Source of the DNA: Desulfobacter latus
GTDB lineage: Bacteria; Desulfobacterota; Desulfobacteria; Desulfobacterales; Desulfobacteraceae
Assembly (NCBI RefSeq): GCF_013389365.1
Contig: NZ_JACADJ010000007.1
Coordinates: 39,774-103,773 of the forward strand
Direction of reading: 5' to 3'
DNA: 64,000 nt
Made by a program: the position numbers and the translations under genes. A model generated the notes under the pieces. It was not told where the DNA came from. It did not search any database and was given only the letters and a program-made list of their open reading frames with translations. Shown piece by piece: positions 43,448 through 53,309 of the stretch (positions are counted from its first letter, which is position 1; each line of letters begins with the position of its first letter).

Positions 43448-45097
43448 GTGAAAATTAACAACCATCTTTCAACCTGTGACGTTTTAACACAGCATTTCCC
43501 CAATTGCCGCAGGATTCTGGGCAACATCACCTGGGACGGAATTCTTGCGGCATTGGGCAAACCAAGTCCGGAATCATTCATCCACTTCCTGGATGCCTCC
43601 GAACTTGATCCAACGGCGCAAATCAAAGATATTGCGCCTTATATTTACGATCTGGCCTGCATTGAGCAGGGAATTTTCAAACTCTCCGACAAAGAGCCAT
43701 CCGATTTATCCCCGCGCGAAACGGTGTTTGTCAATCCCGACCTGATGCTGGTCCCCGTGTCATGGAAGCACCTGCCCGATGCCATGGCCGGATATGGTAA
43801 CAAGCCCCCGCAAAAGCCGGAGCCGGGAGAAGGCCATGTCCTTATATGGCGGGAGCCTGTAACCTGTCACTTGATGTGCCGGGATGCAACCGACGATGAC
43901 CTGCTGGCTTTAAAGCTAATGGTCGAGGAAATTGATTTTGACACCGCTGCCCGCCGGGGCAAGACGTCAAGGGCCAAAATTCTGGCCGTCTTCCACCATG
44001 CCGTCAATGAGGGCATTCTTATCAATCCTAAGTCCCTTATCCGCCGGAACCCTGAACTATTAACGGATAACCCAGGGTTTGAGTCTTATATGGTGTCGGA
44101 CAGTTTTACCCTTCAATGGCACATCACCCAGGCCTGCGATCTTCATTGCAGGCATTGCTACGACAGGAGCAGCAGGCATTCGATCCCCTTTTCCAAGGCC
44201 ATGGAGATACTGGATGATTTCTTCGATTTCACCCTTGCCGCACACGTAAGAGGCCATATTACCTTCACTGGTGGAAATCCCTTGCTCTATCCTGATTTTG
44301 AAAAACTTTATTACGAGGCCTCCCAAAGGGGATTCTCCCTTGCCATACTTGGGAATCCCGCACAAAAAGAACCCATTACACGGCTTCAAGAGATCCAACC
44401 CCTGACCCACTATCAAATCAGCCTGGAAGGCCTGGAAGCATACAACGACTATATCCGGGGTAAGGGCCATTTCAAAAGATCCCTTGATTTTCTGGACCTT
44501 CTCCGGGAACAGGACGTTTATTCCATGGTCATGCTCACCCTGAACAGCGACAATATGAACCAGGTGCTCCCCCTGGCTGAAATTTTGAGGGAAAAAACCG
44601 ATTCTTTTACCTTTAACCGGCTGGCCATGGTCGGGGAGGGTGCCGCCTTAACCCTGCCGGAGCCCGAAGATTACCGCCGGTTCTTACAAAAATTTGTACG
44701 GGCTGCCGCATCAAATCCGGTTATCAGAATGAAAGACAACTTGATCAACATCGTAAAGGAGGACACAGGCCGGGATCTGTTTGGCGGTTGTACCGGATTC
44801 GGCTGCGGCGCGGCGTTTAATTTTGTCGCCCTCCTGCCGGACGGTGAAGTCCATGCCTGTCGAAAATTTCCCTCATATATCGGCAGTATCAATGAAAATT
44901 CACTGGATGAAATATACACATCTGCCAGGGCCAGACAATACAGGGACGGCAGTTCCGCCTGCAAGGGATGCCGCCTCTCCCCTGTGTGCCGGGGATGCCA
45001 GGCCGTCGCCTACGGTATGGGACTCAATGTCTTCACCGACCGTGACCCGTTCTGCTTTTACGAGAACCGCCCCTCCGGGGCGACCCTGGGGGTTTGA
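43448..45097 (+). CDS. sbtM: Radical SAM/SPASM peptide maturase, SbtM/selenobiotic type
   Basis: 549 residues. The radical SAM cluster cysteines are C230-x3-C234-x2-C237 (ITQACDLHCRHCYD), followed by FTGGNPLLYP and the rest of the barrel. A C-terminal SPASM-type region is Cys-rich (GGCTGFGC, HACRKFP, CKGCRLSPVCRGC) and would hold auxiliary clusters. The roughly 220-residue N-terminal extension may recognise the leader. The start is GTG at 43448 with a weak Shine-Dalgarno, 90 bp after the precursor. From memory it matches proteins annotated as thio(seleno)oxazole or selenobiotic maturases; the chemistry here is inferred. Confidence 0.85.
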   Translation: MKINNHLSTCDVLTQHFPNCRRILGNITWDGILAALGKPSPESFIHFLDASELDPTAQIKDIAPYIYDLACIEQGIFKLSDKEPSDLSPRETVFVNPDLMLVPVSWKHLPDAMAGYGNKPPQKPEPGEGHVLIWREPVTCHLMCRDATDDDLLALKLMVEEIDFDTAARRGKTSRAKILAVFHHAVNEGILINPKSLIRRNPELLTDNPGFESYMVSDSFTLQWHITQACDLHCRHCYDRSSRHSIPFSKAMEILDDFFDFTLAAHVRGHITFTGGNPLLYPDFEKLYYEASQRGFSLAILGNPAQKEPITRLQEIQPLTHYQISLEGLEAYNDYIRGKGHFKRSLDFLDLLREQDVYSMVMLTLNSDNMNQVLPLAEILREKTDSFTFNRLAMVGEGAALTLPEPEDYRRFLQKFVRAAASNPVIRMKDNLINIVKEDTGRDLFGGCTGFGCGAAFNFVALLPDGEVHACRKFPSYIGSINENSLDEIYTSARARQYRDGSSACKGCRLSPVCRGCQAVAYGMGLNVFTDRDPFCFYENRPSGATLGV

Positions 45098-47732
45098 CCC
45101 TGGCCGTAGCTTGAGCGGTATGTGGGTTCCGGGGCCAGAAATGCTTGGGATAACGTCCCATGAGATCTTTTTTTACCTCCTGGTAGGTATGTGCCCAGAA
45201 ATGAGCCAGGTCGGTTGTGATCTGAACCGGCCGGGATGCCGGGGATAGCAGGTGAAGGGTTAATGGTACCTGGTCTGCGGCAATCACAGGGGTGGCAGCC
45301 ATGCCGAACACTTCCTGGATTCTGACCGCAAGCACCGGAGATGCCAAAGGCCCGTTTTTATCGGCGTACCGGATGGGAATGGTTGATCCGGACGGTACCC
45401 GGATATGGGTGGGGGCATGCCGGTCTACTGTTTTTAACTGATCCCAGGTAAAAAGCGCTTTTACGGCAGCATCCAGGTCCACGCGCTTGAGTCCGGCAGC
45501 AGAGGTCACCCCGCAGCAAAGAAAGGGACCAAGCCAGTCTGCCAGCGTCTCTGTCAGGGCCTTATCTCCCACATCGGGCAACCGGGCAAAATCCGGAAAG
45601 GCCTTGGCAAGACCTTTCAGAAAAATCACCCTGTCCCTGAAATTCATGGTTTTTTTCCGCCAGTCAAGTATCTGAAGACCGGTTTCCCTGATTCCCCTGA
45701 TCAGGGCGGATTTCACCGCTTCCGGGTCCGGTGCCGGCAACGGCGTTTGGCTGACAACAATCCGGCCGAACAGGGTTTGCCTGACCGCCTTTACAGAATC
45801 GGTCCCCGGGTCCCAGTCCACGACGTCCTGGGTTGCCAGTTCCCTTGGGAAGTCATTTTCCAAATCTGCCCGGTCCAGTCCTGCGGCCAGAAAAATACGC
45901 GCATTCTTTGCCTGGCCGTCCACCTCAACAGCCACAATAAAATCACGGGCAGACAAGGAATTCTTCGTGTCAAAAAACACACCACTGCCTTTGGCGGTTA
46001 AAAAGGACAACGATCCGGCACTGCGCCTTACCGCCACCCGGTCCGGGAAGGCCTGGGCCAGAAGCCTTCCGGCCGCATTCATATCCATGCCCCGGCCTTG
46101 AATATTAAACAGGCCGGCAAGCCGCCGGGATTGGGCCAGGATGGATAAGGCCCTCTCCCGATGGGGGAACTCTCTTTTATGCGTTCTGGCATGCGATAGT
46201 TTGGCCAGCATCTCCAGGCGCAGTACGATATCGGGGTCCCGGTGGCCATATTCAGCGGTAACAATATCTTTTTCCTCAACCAGTGCACACAGGCAGCATC
46301 CTAAAAAGCCGTGGCCCATCTTTTTGGCCCGCAGAACCATATGGGCCAGCCGGGGATGGATACCCGCCGTCAGCATCTCCCGGCCATGGGCCGTGATTGC
46401 GCCCCCATGGTCCAGGGCGCCCAGGGAAACAAGCAGGTCTTTTGCCGCTGCAACCGCCTGGGGCGAAGGGATGTCCAGCCACTTGAGTTCGGATGGATCA
46501 CGCACCCCCCAAAGGGCAAGCTCGAGGACCAGGTGTGCCAGATCCGCGTTGAGGATTTCAGGACGGTTGAACGGTACAAGGCCCTGGTGCACATATTGGG
46601 GCCACAGGCGGTAGCAGATGCCTGGAGCGGTGCGGCCGGCACGGCCCCTGCGCTGGTCTGCAGACGCTTTGGACACAGGCCGGGTTTCAAGCCGGGTCAT
46701 GCCCCGGCCCGGTGAAAATTCAGGCTGGTTGACCAGGCCTGCATCCACCACCACCCGGATACCCTGGATCGTCAGGGATGTCTCGGCAATGGGGGTGGCC
46801 AGAACGATTTTCCTGTTTCCTGGTGCTGACGGCTCAATGGCCGCTTTTTGATCCTTGAAAGAGAGGCTGCCGAACAAAGGGATCACTTTTACAGCGGCAT
46901 CCTGCTTAAATTTTTCATTTAATTTGCCGACAAGACGCCGGATGGCTGCGGCACCGGGCAGAAAAACCAGAATATCTCCGTCATGGCAGGCCATGGCCTT
47001 GACCACGGTATTCAGACAGGTGGGCAGAATACCGGCCCATCCAGGCTTGGAACCGGAAGCCCCCTTTTGATTGTGCGGATCCACATATATGGTTTCCACA
47101 GGCCAGGTTTTGCCCTGGGACGAAATCACCGGGGCATTTCCCAAAAGACCGGACAATGCCCGGGTGTCCATGGTGGCGGACATGACCGCAATGCGCAGGT
47201 CTTCGGCAAAGCCTTCCGCCGCATCAAGGCTTAAGGCCAGGGCCAGATCCCCATGGATATGGCGTTCATGGAATTCATCAAAAATAACAAGCCCCACCCC
47301 TTCCAGCCCCGGATCAGACTGCAGCCGGCGGGTAAGGATTCCTTCGGTGACAATCTGTACCCGGGTTTTGGGGCCAATGCATGTTTCCATGCGGACCTGG
47401 TATCCAATACGCCGGCCCACAGGTTCCCCAAGAAGTTCAGCCATATGGGCGGCACAGGCCCGGGCCGCCAGCCGCCTGGGCTCCAGCATGATGATTTTTT
47501 TATTTTTCAACCAGGGACGAGCCATCAAAGCCAGGGGCACAAGGGTCGTCTTTCCGGCCCCCGGCGGGGCTGCCAGCAGGGCATAACGTTTCTCTTCCAG
47601 GGCGTTGTCCATCTGCCCCAGCACCGACACCACGGGCAGATCTGAAATACCGGGAAACTCTTTTACCTTGCGTGGCAGCATTGAAAGGCCGTTTTCCACA
47701 TGGCGGGTCATAGCAGGTTCTTTCGGACTCAT
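45033..47732 (-). CDS. hrpB: ATP-dependent helicase HrpB
   Basis: 899 residues of the DEAH-box family. Walker A APPGAGKTT lies near residue 55, with EPRRLAARACAAHM, DEFHERHIHGDLALAL (DEFH in place of DEAH), SATMDT and QRRGRAGR. HrpB C-terminal domains follow. It is somewhat longer than the ~810-residue E. coli protein. The substrate is unknown. Its last 21 codons overlap the 3' end of the maturase gene on the opposite strand. Confidence 0.93.
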   Translation of the reverse strand: MSPKEPAMTRHVENGLSMLPRKVKEFPGISDLPVVSVLGQMDNALEEKRYALLAAPPGAGKTTLVPLALMARPWLKNKKIIMLEPRRLAARACAAHMAELLGEPVGRRIGYQVRMETCIGPKTRVQIVTEGILTRRLQSDPGLEGVGLVIFDEFHERHIHGDLALALSLDAAEGFAEDLRIAVMSATMDTRALSGLLGNAPVISSQGKTWPVETIYVDPHNQKGASGSKPGWAGILPTCLNTVVKAMACHDGDILVFLPGAAAIRRLVGKLNEKFKQDAAVKVIPLFGSLSFKDQKAAIEPSAPGNRKIVLATPIAETSLTIQGIRVVVDAGLVNQPEFSPGRGMTRLETRPVSKASADQRRGRAGRTAPGICYRLWPQYVHQGLVPFNRPEILNADLAHLVLELALWGVRDPSELKWLDIPSPQAVAAAKDLLVSLGALDHGGAITAHGREMLTAGIHPRLAHMVLRAKKMGHGFLGCCLCALVEEKDIVTAEYGHRDPDIVLRLEMLAKLSHARTHKREFPHRERALSILAQSRRLAGLFNIQGRGMDMNAAGRLLAQAFPDRVAVRRSAGSLSFLTAKGSGVFFDTKNSLSARDFIVAVEVDGQAKNARIFLAAGLDRADLENDFPRELATQDVVDWDPGTDSVKAVRQTLFGRIVVSQTPLPAPDPEAVKSALIRGIRETGLQILDWRKKTMNFRDRVIFLKGLAKAFPDFARLPDVGDKALTETLADWLGPFLCCGVTSAAGLKRVDLDAAVKALFTWDQLKTVDRHAPTHIRVPSGSTIPIRYADKNGPLASPVLAVRIQEVFGMAATPVIAADQVPLTLHLLSPASRPVQITTDLAHFWAHTYQEVKKDLMGRYPKHFWPRNPHTAQATARVKPPGSPRRGGSRKSRTGHGR

Positions 47733-47735
47733 TCC

Positions 47736-48131
47736 TTAATCAGCTAACGGGTCTTCACCAGTCTCCCAGCCGGCCAGATACTTTTCAACCAGATGAAAAT
47801 CTTCACCCGGATGCTGGGTGAAGGTGATATATTGATTTTCAGTCTCTACATTGAAATTATTTTTAACAATATTCATATATCGAAGTGCCAGTTCTCTTCG
47901 TTGCGCTATGGTACGGCCTTCCCTGATATCAAGATTCATCAGACAGATCTCATCTTCCGGATTGGCCCGACCGATCGTTAAATTGTATTTACTGTATTCT
48001 CTGATTGATATGGCGATATGGTCAGTTCCGGTATCCATTATTTCAGCAAAGGCGGCACGTATCTCATTAGCAAACGTATTTTTAATGCTGTTTTCAACCT
48101 GTTGATTAATTTCAAATTGTAAGTGTGGCAT
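47736..48131 (-). CDS. Tautomerase family protein
   Basis: 131 residues starting MPHLQFEINQQVENSI, so removal of Met would expose the catalytic amino-terminal Pro of the tautomerase superfamily. HIAISIREYSKYNLTIGRAN is the second strand-helix unit. The length resembles the tandem-domain 5-carboxymethyl-2-hydroxymuconate isomerase or cis-CaaD families. Substrate cannot be told. It starts upstream of hrpB with only three bases between stop and start. Confidence 0.7.
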   Translation of the reverse strand: MPHLQFEINQQVENSIKNTFANEIRAAFAEIMDTGTDHIAISIREYSKYNLTIGRANPEDEICLMNLDIREGRTIAQRRELALRYMNIVKNNFNVETENQYITFTQHPGEDFHLVEKYLAGWETGEDPLAD

Positions 48132-48389
48132 GTTTACCTCCTTTTAAGAATCAGTGAGATTTAATGGTACATCTCTTGCAGATTATATGCACCCAAGTAA
48201 ATAAAAAAAATTATGAGTTCAGGTCCGCTTCAATGATGCTTCTTACGACATCTGTGGTCGTCTTGATTCCATTTTCCATTTATTTGTGATGTAGTCCACA
48301 GTAAGTCATTACAGGTTCCCAACTGGATTAACACATGTTGCTCTTTTCCAAAAAACACCGGCACAGCTTGCCTCCCAGATTATGTGTGA
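48132..48389. other. Intergenic region downstream of hsdR
   Basis: 258 bp. A 22-codon minus-strand frame starting ATG GAA AAT GGA (about 48282-48214) is too short to judge. No repeat, promoter or RNA feature stands out. It forms the left boundary of the restriction-modification island. Confidence 0.3.
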
Positions 48390-51300
48390 TTAAAAAGTCC
48401 GGTTATGCGACAATTTTTCAGCCTGTCTCAACACCAATTCAATAGCGTCATCCCTTTTATCCGGGGGATACTTGTATTTCTTCAACAGCCGCCGGATCAT
48501 GTTTCTCATTTTGGCCCGCACGCTGTCACGCACCTGCCAGTCCACTGTTGTGCCGGCGCGCAGCTTTTCAGTCAGTTCATGGGCAATCTTTTTGAGGATC
48601 TCATTGCCAAGTTCCCGCACCGCACTTTCGTTGTTTGCCAGGGCATCGTAGAAAGCAATTTCGTCAGGAGACAACCCCAGCTCTTCATCCCGTTTCATGG
48701 CCTTCTGGAAATCCTTGGCCATCCGGATCAACTCTTCAATAACCTGGGCGGTTTCAATCGCCCGATTGTGATATTTCCGCAGGGTTTCCAGCAGTCGTTC
48801 ACCGTATTTCATTTCCTGAACCACATTATTGCGGGTGCGGGCTTTGATGGCGTCACGCAGCAGTTTCTCAAGCAGTTCAACCGCCAGGTTTCTGCCGGGC
48901 ATCTGTCGTACATCCTCCAGAAATTCGTCGGACAGGAGACTGATATTGGGCTTGTCCAATCCGGCCAGGGCAAAAATATCAGCCACCCCGTGAGCCACCA
49001 CCGCATTATCAAGGATCTGCTTGAGAACGGAATTCTTTTCCTCTTCGGTTCGTTTCTTATCAACCGTGGTGTGTTTGATGATTGCCGCCTTGATCGCTGA
49101 AAAAAAGGCAATTTCCTTTCTTAGTGATGCTGCCGCATCCAGGGTACTGCACAAAGAAAAAGCTTTGGTGATAGCGGCCATGGCATCAAGAAAACGCTTC
49201 TTGCCGTCATCAAGGCCCAAAATATGGTTGGCAGCCATGGGGAGCAGCATGACTGCATTGGTCTTATAATCACTGTAATCAAAACCATGGAACATGGCCC
49301 GGACGACTTCCAGCTTTTCAAGCAGCAGAGCATAAGCCTCTTCGGCCAATAGAGTCGGCGTGCCCCTGCCCTTGGAATCGGTGTAATCCTTCAATGCCTG
49401 TTTCAGCTCATTTCCGATACCGATATAATCCACCACCAGACCGCCCGGTTTGTCTTTAAATACCCGATTCACCCGTGCAATGGCCTGCATCAGATTATGG
49501 CCCCGCATGGGCTTGTCAACATACATGGTATGGCAGCATGGGGCGTCAAAGCCGGTCAGCCACATATCCCGGACAATCACCAACTGCAGAGGGTCGTCCG
49601 CATCTTTGAACCGTTTCTCCAGCCGCTTTTTGATCTTCTGGCTGTACACATGCGGTCGCAACAATTCACGGTCCGAGGCAGACCCGGTCATGATAATTTT
49701 AATTGCGCCTTTCTCAGGGTCTGGATCATGCCAGACCGGCTGCAGGGCGGTAACGGCATTATAAAGATGCACGCAGATTTCCCGGCTCATGCAGACGATT
49801 AACGCCTTGCCGGGGGTCACCTCGATCCGGGCCTTAAAATGAGTCACCAGATCCTCGGCCACCTCTTTCAGCCGCGGTTCAGCCCCCACCAGTTTTTCCA
49901 GTGCTGCCCATTTACCCTTGGTCCGTTCTCGTGCGGCAATGTCTTCCTCATCCTCAATGACCTCTTCCACCTCCTCGTTCAGCTCTTCAATGGCGTCACG
50001 GTTGATGTCGAGTCTGGCCAGCCGGGATTCGTAATATATCGGAACCGTGGCCCCGTCGTCCACCGCGTCCTGGATGTCGTAGATGGAAATATAATCCCCG
50101 AACACTGCGCGGGTGTCCTTGTCTTCCATGGAGATCGGTGTACCTGTAAAACCGATGAACGAAGCATTGGGGATGGCATCCCGCATGTGCTTGGCAAAAC
50201 CGTAAATATATTTGCCGGTCCTGGTGTCAAGCCGGGCCGTCAGGCCATACTGGCTACGGTGGGCCTCATCGCTGATCACCACGATGTTGCTGCGGATGCT
50301 CAACACCGGGTGGGTCTCTTCACCGTTTAGCAAAGAGAACTTCTGCACTGTGGTAAAGATGATGCCGCCCGCCTGCCGAGCTGCCAGCATCTCCCGCAAA
50401 TCATCCCGGCTGCCTGCCTGCACCGGGGTCTGCCGCAGCAGTTCCCGTGCATTTGTAAAGGTATTGAAAAGCTGGCCGTCCAGATCATTCCGGTCTGTCA
50501 CCACCACGATGGTCGGGTTGTTCATCTCCGGCTGTTGCAGGAGTTTGCCTGCATAACAGCACATGGAGATACTTTTTCCGGAGCCCTGCGTATGCCAGAC
50601 CACACCGGCCTTACGCGATCCCGGCACCACTTCCTGCCCATAACCGGCTCTATTCTCGGCAATCTGACCGTCTTCCGGCTGCTTTGATGCGATCACCGTT
50701 ACCCGCACCGCCTCCCGCACCGCGTGGAACTGGTGGTATCCGGCGATCTTTTTAATAACGGTATCGCCTTCCTGTTCAAAGATGATAAAATAACGGATAT
50801 AGTCCAGCAGCAGTTCCGGATCGAAAAAACCCTTGACCATCTTTTCCAGCTCATATTCCAGGAGCGGTTTGTCATCTTCATGTTTCAGAGTGCGCCAGGG
50901 CATGAACCGCTCCTTGTTGGCGGTCAGAGAACCGATCCGGGCCGTCCAGCCGTCGCTCACCACCAGGGCCTCGTTAAAAACAAACAGGTCTGAAATTTCT
51001 TCCTTGTAGGTCTGCAGCTGATTGAAAGCATCCCAAACATCGGTCTGCTCGTTGCTCGGGTTTTTCAACTCAATCACCGCCATGGGCAGGCCGTTGACAA
51101 ACACCACCACATCCGGCCTGCGATTCATCCTGGTGCCCTGGATGGTAAACTGGTTGACCACCAGGAACTGATTGTTGCGGAAATTGTTGAAATCGATGAG
51201 CTGGGCGTGGTCATGCCTGGTGTCGTCGCCATCACTGTACGCCACCGGCACGCCTTCCAGCAGCAGCCTGTGGAAGATGCGGTTGTTATGGATAAGGACC

Positions 51301-51533
51301 GGCGATTCCGGCTTGATAACGGTAAGAACAGCCTCTTCAAGAACGTGCGTGGGAACATGGGGATTGATCGTCTGCATGGCCGCAAGCAGACGATCTGTTA
51401 GCACCACCTGCTGGTAGTCCACCCGCTCCGGCATCTCTCCGTCATGGGCGATGTCCGGGCCAAATGCGGTTTCATAGCAGCTTTCGCGAAACCACCCCAG
51501 GCAAATTTTTTCGAGCTGGTCTTCGGTGATCAT
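48390..51533 (-). CDS. hsdR: Type I restriction endonuclease subunit R
   Basis: 1047 residues. The N-terminal PD-(D/E)xK nuclease is visible as RRPDVVVFVNGLPMAVIELK (about residues 135-158). The helicase motor has HTQGSGKSIS (near 318), DEAHRSQYG (near 421), FTGTPIS and the motif VI region QAIARVNRVF. The C-terminal region about 990-1030 (TVDWQVRDSVRAKMRNMIRR, LLKKYKYPPDKRDDAIELVL) would contact the methylase core. It cleaves unmethylated DNA after translocation. It is separated from hsdM/hsdS by two accessory genes. Confidence 0.96.
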   Translation of the reverse strand: MITEDQLEKICLGWFRESCYETAFGPDIAHDGEMPERVDYQQVVLTDRLLAAMQTINPHVPTHVLEEAVLTVIKPESPVLIHNNRIFHRLLLEGVPVAYSDGDDTRHDHAQLIDFNNFRNNQFLVVNQFTIQGTRMNRRPDVVVFVNGLPMAVIELKNPSNEQTDVWDAFNQLQTYKEEISDLFVFNEALVVSDGWTARIGSLTANKERFMPWRTLKHEDDKPLLEYELEKMVKGFFDPELLLDYIRYFIIFEQEGDTVIKKIAGYHQFHAVREAVRVTVIASKQPEDGQIAENRAGYGQEVVPGSRKAGVVWHTQGSGKSISMCCYAGKLLQQPEMNNPTIVVVTDRNDLDGQLFNTFTNARELLRQTPVQAGSRDDLREMLAARQAGGIIFTTVQKFSLLNGEETHPVLSIRSNIVVISDEAHRSQYGLTARLDTRTGKYIYGFAKHMRDAIPNASFIGFTGTPISMEDKDTRAVFGDYISIYDIQDAVDDGATVPIYYESRLARLDINRDAIEELNEEVEEVIEDEEDIAARERTKGKWAALEKLVGAEPRLKEVAEDLVTHFKARIEVTPGKALIVCMSREICVHLYNAVTALQPVWHDPDPEKGAIKIIMTGSASDRELLRPHVYSQKIKKRLEKRFKDADDPLQLVIVRDMWLTGFDAPCCHTMYVDKPMRGHNLMQAIARVNRVFKDKPGGLVVDYIGIGNELKQALKDYTDSKGRGTPTLLAEEAYALLLEKLEVVRAMFHGFDYSDYKTNAVMLLPMAANHILGLDDGKKRFLDAMAAITKAFSLCSTLDAAASLRKEIAFFSAIKAAIIKHTTVDKKRTEEEKNSVLKQILDNAVVAHGVADIFALAGLDKPNISLLSDEFLEDVRQMPGRNLAVELLEKLLRDAIKARTRNNVVQEMKYGERLLETLRKYHNRAIETAQVIEELIRMAKDFQKAMKRDEELGLSPDEIAFYDALANNESAVRELGNEILKKIAHELTEKLRAGTTVDWQVRDSVRAKMRNMIRRLLKKYKYPPDKRDDAIELVLRQAEKLSHNRTF

Positions 51534-51689
51534 TTATACCCCATAAAATCTTCTGATATTTTTAACGCTTAAAAAAAACGCAATTCCACATAATAGTTAA
51601 CATTTTGATATCAAAGATTTTTTTGCCGCCAAATTATGTTTAATTACGTGTAAATTATGTTTGCAAAAAATTTTTGAACATAAAAAAAA

Positions 51690-53309
51690 TCATTCGCCTC
51701 CGGGATACCATAAAGCCCCTCTGGTTTTCCCAACCACGTGCGCAGCGCCTTCGTTTTTTAATTCCCGCATCAAAGTCTGCACCTGGTTATAGCTCAAAGC
51801 CGGGAGCACCTGCAGTAATTCATCAAGTCGGGTGCCTGTCTTTTTGTTGCCCATGATATGCTTCAACAGCAACGCCTTGTTGGTATCACGGTCCAGTCCC
51901 TTCTTTCGGGTATAGACGCCCTTTTTCCCGGCCATGGCATAAAATCGCTTTGACAGGATATATTTCCCTTTTCCTGCCCGGACAATAACACCCAGGTCCA
52001 ACAAGCGATGAATCCTATCTGAATAGTCCGGAGGCAGAGATTCTTCCCTGTGGATAAAATCGAGCAGCAAAAAATCCCTGGTTGTAAACGAAGCTAAGAC
52101 CTCTTTACCAACTTTTTCCAGAAAATGAAGAAAGAGCGGGTCCTGCACTTCGCCGTGCAGGGTCAATGATACTTGATAGTCATCGGTATCATTGAAGTCC
52201 GGCATGGGCTTGCTTTCCTTTATGCACTCCTCGAACATCCGGTTGGCTCCCTGGCCGGATCGTTCAACCAGGCCGCATTTGGCAAAAATTTCCGCGATCC
52301 GCCTGTTGCGAGGAAATTGCCGCCACAGAATATTGTCCACCGTAATTCCGGCTGGAAACCCGCCGGGACTGACAATTTCAAGCCGGGTCGGATATTGGCG
52401 GATAAACACCGATCCGCCGAGCCGATAGTCCCGGTGGCTTATGGCGTTCAGAATGGCCTCCCGCACCACGGCTTCGTTAAAGGTGGGGATTTCCTGCCGG
52501 AAGAGACCATCCTGGTAGTGGAACAGATCATTTCTGAGGTTTATGGTTTCCCATAGCTTGTCATGAATCAGAAAAAAACCTTCCCGGAACTCCTTGCGCT
52601 GCTGGTAGGGGATGGAGGCCTCATTGGACCGGTACTCATAAATGATTTCCGCCTGGGCCAGATGCCTGGAAAGCGCCCTAGTGGTTCCCAGGAGGATCAA
52701 GGCAGCGATGGTAATACTGCGATCAACAACAAATTCCGCATCCTCAAGAAGCTGTTCTGCCGGCAGTTCCCGCAGGGATTCGTTTCCTGAACGTCTCGCC
52801 CACACGGCGCGGAACCTCTCAATTGCTTCGGGGGCAAGGTCAGCAAGCGTTGCTTTGGGGCATATCTCAGCCGAGAAGTCCGGGCCGGACTCGTCAAAAA
52901 TTCGTTTGAGCATATCTGGAGTCATGGGCACCAGGTCTTCCCCGCCACGCATCCAGTAGGTCCCCTTATACTGGACAGGCATGCCGATGGGGCGCGAAGG
53001 GATCTCGAATACCAGCACCCGTCCCTGGGAGTGCAGAATTTCTTCGACAAAAATTCGCAGGCGCAGTCGTTCCAGCAGACCGGCCTTGGTCCGTTCCAGA
53101 TTCTCAAAGGCAGCAGTCCCTACAACCTGCCGGGGCGGCTTGTCTGTCACCCCAAACACCATATGGCCGCCCCCCTCATTGGCAAGGGCAACGCAATAGC
53201 CAACCAGTTTCTCAAAATCAAATCGATTTTTAGCTTCCTTGAATTCCAGGTGTTCGTCCTCGGATGGGATGTCCAGCCATTTTTCGAATTGGGTTATGGT
53301 GACACTCAC
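51690..53309 (-). CDS. AlbA_2/Schlafen-like domain protein with ATP-binding and winged-helix regions
   Basis: 539 residues. The N-terminal AlbA_2 domain shows EDEHLEFKEAKNRFDFEKLV, ALANEGGGHMVFGV and GRVLVFEIPSRP. A GHKL-type ATPase-like region contains AVVREAILNAISHRDYRLGG and CGLVERSGQGANRMFEEC. The C-terminus looks like a winged helix. Such proteins are found in restriction-modification and phage-defence islands; their exact role is unclear. It overlaps the FRG gene by four bases. Confidence 0.8.
   Translation of the reverse strand: MSVTITQFEKWLDIPSEDEHLEFKEAKNRFDFEKLVGYCVALANEGGGHMVFGVTDKPPRQVVGTAAFENLERTKAGLLERLRLRIFVEEILHSQGRVLVFEIPSRPIGMPVQYKGTYWMRGGEDLVPMTPDMLKRIFDESGPDFSAEICPKATLADLAPEAIERFRAVWARRSGNESLRELPAEQLLEDAEFVVDRSITIAALILLGTTRALSRHLAQAEIIYEYRSNEASIPYQQRKEFREGFFLIHDKLWETINLRNDLFHYQDGLFRQEIPTFNEAVVREAILNAISHRDYRLGGSVFIRQYPTRLEIVSPGGFPAGITVDNILWRQFPRNRRIAEIFAKCGLVERSGQGANRMFEECIKESKPMPDFNDTDDYQVSLTLHGEVQDPLFLHFLEKVGKEVLASFTTRDFLLLDFIHREESLPPDYSDRIHRLLDLGVIVRAGKGKYILSKRFYAMAGKKGVYTRKKGLDRDTNKALLLKHIMGNKKTGTRLDELLQVLPALSYNQVQTLMRELKNEGAAHVVGKTRGALWYPGGE

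Noticed and set aside
48214..48282. 22-codon minus-strand frame downstream of hsdR
   Set aside because: Too short and without supporting context to be called a gene.
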